Shown here piece by piece: positions 59,877 through 64,000 of a stretch of DNA of 64,000 nt. The stretch comes from Stereum hirsutum FP-91666 SS1 (lineage: Eukaryota; Basidiomycota; Agaricomycetes; Russulales; Stereaceae): NCBI RefSeq assembly GCF_000264905.1, contig NW_006763156.1:222987-286986 (forward strand). The letters are read 5' to 3'. The position numbers and the translations under genes are program-made. The notes under the pieces are model-generated. The model was not told the origin of the DNA and did not search any database. It saw only the letters and a list, made by a program, of their open reading frames with translations. Numbering within the stretch: position 1 is the first letter of the stretch; each line of letters begins with the position of its first letter.

Positions 59877-60618
59877 AAGTGCATGCAGTTGCGAGGTCTG
59901 CTGTTGTATGATTTGAGAGGGTATTTTATATTTTTACACTGGCCGTAAAGCAGGACTCTGAACTGCTTTCTGATGTCTATTTTCTTGTATAATGGAGATC
60001 TTTATACTACCTTTGGCCTCAACACGTTCAATAGTTAAGCACAGCCGTAGAAGTTGCGAGTCCTGATGCCGACAGATATTCAGATGATACGTGGATGACG
60101 CACTCTAAGATGTCCCCTGACGTGCACTTCCTTCCATCTCTTGCATACGCTAAGCTCATATGTATTCGAGAATGCTTCTTATACTAGTCGTGCTCTGTGG
60201 TTTATCTTTGGCCTCCCCTTCAAATGCACACACTGTTATGACTTAAAGCTCCCTCTAATTGGTCCGTCCCTTTTGCATATCACTTATGAGCTGTTGATCA
60301 CAGTCAGGCAATATGAATGCATTGCGCAATGACCAGACTCGACGTAACGTGCCTCAACAGTACGAACGTGGATACTGTAAACTTATCAGACCTCAGAAAC
60401 CTTGGACGTAGTCCCCGTCGACACAATAGTTTAACTGATGCGCTCAGGTTTTCTAACAAATTCTCTATCGTCTTATGTCTCCGTCCCGGCGTGCGTATTG
60501 AAAGCAGCGCTCCTGGTGCCCATTAAAACATAAATTAGTTCCTTTTTTCTGATCCAGGCAGGTATCAAGGGTATATATAATAAGAAACGAAGAATAACCC
60601 TAAAAGACGGGACAGGAC
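59877..60618. other. intergenic region, nothing recognised
   Basis: Convergent 3' ends of the ASST-like (+) and membrane-protein (-) genes. Only short unconvincing frames are seen. Confidence 0.45.
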
Positions 60619-62436
60619 TCATTCCGAAGAATACTGGGGCGGCAAATGCTCAACGGCCCTGTCATGCACCAGTCCTCTCAATCCACTGTCGCTCTCTACA
60701 ACCAATTGCTGCGGGGCTGACCTAACACTGCCTCCATCGAAAGCCTGTGCCGAAGTCCCCCCTATTGCCAGATTTGCGCCATCAGGATTGTTCGAAGACG
60801 AAGTAACGTGTGTGTACGCGGCAAGCTTTTCGGATTGAGAACGCAAGGGGACGTAACCTGGATCATAGCTCGACGACGCTCGAGATTCACTGGGAACGAA
60901 TGTCGGTAATGATTGGTTACCGAAGCCAGGAGCGGCGGTCGTGGTATAGTCTACTGACGTGAAAGAACATATGTCAATGTTTCGATTTTAGGCTGAGATA
61001 TTATAGCTTATGTACGAACCAGATTCAGATCTTCGCAAATGGTAAGCTTCGGTGAGCATTCTATCCATCCCTGCGGGTGATTGTGTGAATGCCGCATATG
61101 TGACCTCAGCATCAATATCCACCGGCGGATGACCGTCACTCGTATTCTCCGTCTCTGACCTTCTCCTTCTTCGCAATACGAAGAAAGAAGCTAACAAGAA
61201 AGAGAGAAATACCAAGCCACCAATCGAAATCCCTACAATTGCTCCGACACCCAAATGGCGTGAGTTGTCTGTCTTCTCATGGTTATTTCCCCCACCGTTT
61301 CCGCCGTTCCCAGTCAAGGAAGGTGACGAAATGAATGCGGAATCGGATTTCATCAGAACATAGTCGAGGTAGAACGTGTTTGCGTCTGCTGCAGTGATCT
61401 CTAACGTGTGAGACTCTCCGGTGGTGGGGTTGGCGGTGAACAGTTCGTAGTTATAGGCAGGGAACGTGGTGGGAACGCTCATGTTGGCGGTGACACCGTC
61501 GATCGCGTATGTACCAAGTGTACTGACAGAGTTTAGGATCATGCCGTAGGCTCTAATTGTGGAGGCTCCTGTGATATGTAAAAAGTAGAGATTTGTTAGA
61601 CAATCACGAATACAATAATGCCATTGCAGAGTAATGGAATAATACCCGTGAATTTTAGAGAAACATTGGATGACGAGCTTGTTGGTCCCATCACGCTCGA
61701 GTTGAAGGTCGCATCCGTAAGATTGAAATTCCCCTGCTGCGGAAAGCCCAACACATTTCCAGTCCACCCATCTGAATAACCAAGATACGGGCTGTGGTCG
61801 TCAATGAAGATCCAGCTCGTGTCTTCGGTAGTGGATACCGTGGAGTTCTCAGAAGCCTCGTAAATCAGGTAATCGACGAAGAAATTGGAGTCGGTAAGAG
61901 TGGAAGCCGAGGTAAGAACGTCCACTGTCAGGGTGTGCGACGAATCAGGCATTGATGGAGAGACAAAGAAGGGTATATGCCGCCTAGTGTCGGAAGAGGA
62001 TGTGATAACACTAGTTGATATCATGTTGAAGTCGACGCTGAAGGAAACGTTTGTACTGCTGAAGCCATCCCCGCCCCCAATAGTTCCGTACAGGGAGATC
62101 GAAGAGCCTGGTATGGTGAGCAATTCAGTATGCTCCATGCTCTCGATGAAAATATTATGCACGGGAAGAGCGTACCATTGAAAGAGTAACTCATCGTTGA
62201 TGGAATCCCTGATCCTGATACGGTGGCTCGAAACTCCGTTGAATTGCCTAAATCATAAAGTCGCTGATTAGGAGATTCTTACAGGATGGAGGCAACGAAG
62301 CATGAGTACTGTACATACCGGGTGAAGCGACAACCCATCCGTCTGCTTCTATACCAGGAGAGCCAGCGGTCTGATTGGCATGAGGCCACCATGATATACC
62401 AGCATCCTCATCGTCGACGATAACGTAGACTGACAT
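60619..62436 (-). CDS. single-pass membrane protein with extracellular beta-rich region
   Basis: It starts at the ATG at 62436 (MSVYVIVDDEDAGISWWPHA) and ends at the TGA at 60619, with about six exons. The extracellular part has repeated phrases such as GGGDGFSSTNVSFSVDF, DSNFFVDYLIYEAS and ANTFYLDYVLMKSD with many N-glycosylation sites, suggesting two tandem beta-sandwich domains. One transmembrane span follows, VGAIVGISIGGLVFLSFLLA, then RRRRR and a cytosolic tail ending EHLPPQYSSE. This layout, including the PPQYS-type end, is common in agaricomycete surface proteins of unknown function. No conventional signal peptide is visible, so an upstream exon is possible. Confidence 0.75.
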
Positions 62437-63418
62437 TGAGGAACAACGTAGAGATAATGAGGTCGCAGTTGATGTGGAAAGTTGGGAGAGAGAGAGAGGG
62501 AGTAAGAGGACGGTAGATTGTAATGGATAAGGCCCTCTTCACACCATCTTTGATCTAGGTGATTTGCCATGTGCGGGTAGAGATTTCGGCATCAGTTACA
62601 GGCTACGCCCCCTCAATCATGGGTACCGGTCAACTCGGTGTTACATAGAGCAAGGGTGGACCATCATGATAATGGGCCGTCGTACTATTCCGCATAGGTT
62701 CTCAAGAAGCATACTACATATATCAAGGCACCTGAGACAATATACTCGGGAGACTACGTTCCTTTTTCGAAATCGCACTTGTTTATGTTTTGAAGTCCCC
62801 GCCAGCCGCTTCCACCGAATAGTGTGTTTCATGAACCGTACCTGTGCCCACGTTCTCGCTAAAGGTGGTTCTTGTGGCTGTTTCGATACCGGCATAGAGA
62901 TATAACCTCCCACACTGATCTGATTCATGAGTTGCACCCTCCACATCGCTACGCAGGGCTACTACTTATGCTGGGCCGCCATCATCGTCTATGGTAGGCG
63001 CGATATGACCTCCGCTACTCTACACTTCCAACCATACCTCTCTAACATTGACACCGTAGGAGAAAGTGAGGGATATGTTCAAGAGGATCCAATGACCTGG
63101 AATATTACGGTTCGGTGGGAAGTTCCAAAGAATCATATGGATGATTGCAAGGACGAGGGCGGAGGGAATGGATGGGGCTTGTCGCGGCGCTAGATCGATA
63201 AAATGGATGTAAAAGGGAGGCAATTGCTGTGATGACAGGCAAGAGCTCTACAACAGACTCGTATGTGAGCATTCTCGGAGAGACGGGATCGTCATAAGGC
63301 GATACTAGAAATGATGGGCAGAAGCGGCAGAATGGTGTAGATTGCTCATCAATTCGGATGGCCTTTCGTTTTGGCCTGCAGTTCCCAGGCAAACGGTAGT
63401 ATACCGCTAGACCGGTCG
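62437..63418. other. intergenic region, nothing convincing
   Basis: Several short frames occur on both strands (for example 62927-63193, +). None shows a domain, signal peptide or splice pattern I can support. Confidence 0.4.
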
Positions 63419-64000
63419 CTACGTTTTATTATCTCTGTACAATGACCTGATTAACAGTGCGGCCTTATCATCCATAATCCTCGCTTGACAGGCAAATGGC
63501 TTTGGGTGACTGTTGTCAGGAAAAACCAAGTCAATTGATATGTCCCGATGAAGCAACGGATGTTGTACCAGGTCATAGTATCGTCTTAGAACATACTGTA
63601 GAAAGAAACATACCATATCGTGCTCTCCTCCAATTCAACACTTACATCGATCTCGTTACCGCTCTCATCCTTCGCCTTCACGACATCGAAAACCGAGAGC
63701 AGCGAGACCACGGCGAGCCACAGCGTCTGACTAGCAAGATGGCGTCCTGGACACGACCTGCAGATAATGATTTGGATAAAGGGTGGAGTTTCTGCTGTCG
63801 GGATGATTTCAACTGACCTGCGCCCGAATCCAAATGCAGGGAGAACATCGTCGTCGTTCAATTTCCCGTCTTCTGTTATAAATCTCTCAGGTTTGAACTC
63901 TTCGGGTTCTGGATATCGGTCAGGATCATGGAGAATTGCCCTGATACGAAAATATTATGAGATACATCCTTTCGAATATAAAGTTGCGGTTACGACTCCA
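63419..64000 (-). CDS. cytochrome P450, C-terminal part, truncated by the window edge
   Basis: The last exons of a P450 run off the right edge. Visible in order: AILHDPDRYPEPEEFKPERF (the PERF region), then LPAFGFGRR joined across an intron to SCPGRHLASQTLWL, forming the haem-binding Cys loop. The end is CHPKPFACQARIMDD after another intron, with the stop at 63419. The residues AILHDP and the FGFGRRSCPGRH loop are standard for fungal microsomal P450s. The N-terminal membrane anchor and I-helix lie outside the window. Substrate unknown. Confidence 0.9.

Overview
The window looks like nuclear DNA of a basidiomycete fungus, most likely an agaricomycete. Its genes are split by many short GT-AG introns, some exons are only 8-18 nt long, and the gene set is typical of that group: a Plavaka-type transposase, a NACHT-WD40 NLR-like protein, an Sfp1-like zinc-finger factor, a fungal G-alpha and a secreted arylsulfotransferase-like protein. 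I saw no rRNA or tRNA gene and no CRISPR array.

Layout. Bases 1-1183 hold an acidic hypothetical gene of uncertain structure, followed by a 517-bp palindromic MITE (1205-1721). From about 1729 to 26180 there is a two-copy tandem segmental duplication. Each copy carries a P-loop NTPase gene with a C-terminal REase-like motif (Crinkler/RHS-like) on the + strand and an Sfp1-like zinc-finger gene on the - strand. Copy A is split in exon 2 of the NTPase gene by a 9.57-kb Plavaka-type DNA transposon (2259-11827). That transposon carries a transposase gene (+) and a divergent DUF6532-like companion gene (-). The companion gene is itself split by a 1831-bp hAT-like element (4872-6702) with perfect 8-bp target duplications and a core of about seven 171-bp tandem repeats. 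Copy B is complete. Its NTPase gene has gained a charged, glycine-rich tail.

Bases 26000-29100 hold degenerate sequence, a short third partial copy of the duplicated flank and a weak hypothetical gene. From 29.1 to 38.1 kb come a secreted FAD-dependent oxidoreductase, a TIR-bearing candidate element, a small secreted protein, a MYND zinc-finger protein and a multi-pass membrane protein. At 38.5-43.7 kb is a 1621-residue NACHT-WD40 protein with 14 good WD40 repeats. It is followed by about seven diverged units of 0.75-1 kb (44.1-49.4 kb) with no convincing gene. The last third contains a 355-residue G-alpha subunit, a 12-exon short-chain dehydrogenase, an arylsulfotransferase-like secreted protein, a single-pass membrane protein and, at the right edge, the C-terminal end of a cytochrome P450.

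The genes do not form one pathway. The clearest theme is mobile DNA interacting with rapidly evolving NTPase/NLR-type genes: nested insertions, tandem duplication, repeat homogenisation and short exons. Gene models were spliced by hand from consensus splice sites and reading-frame continuity, so individual exon ends may be off by a few bases. Family names rest on motif recognition only; no database search was run.
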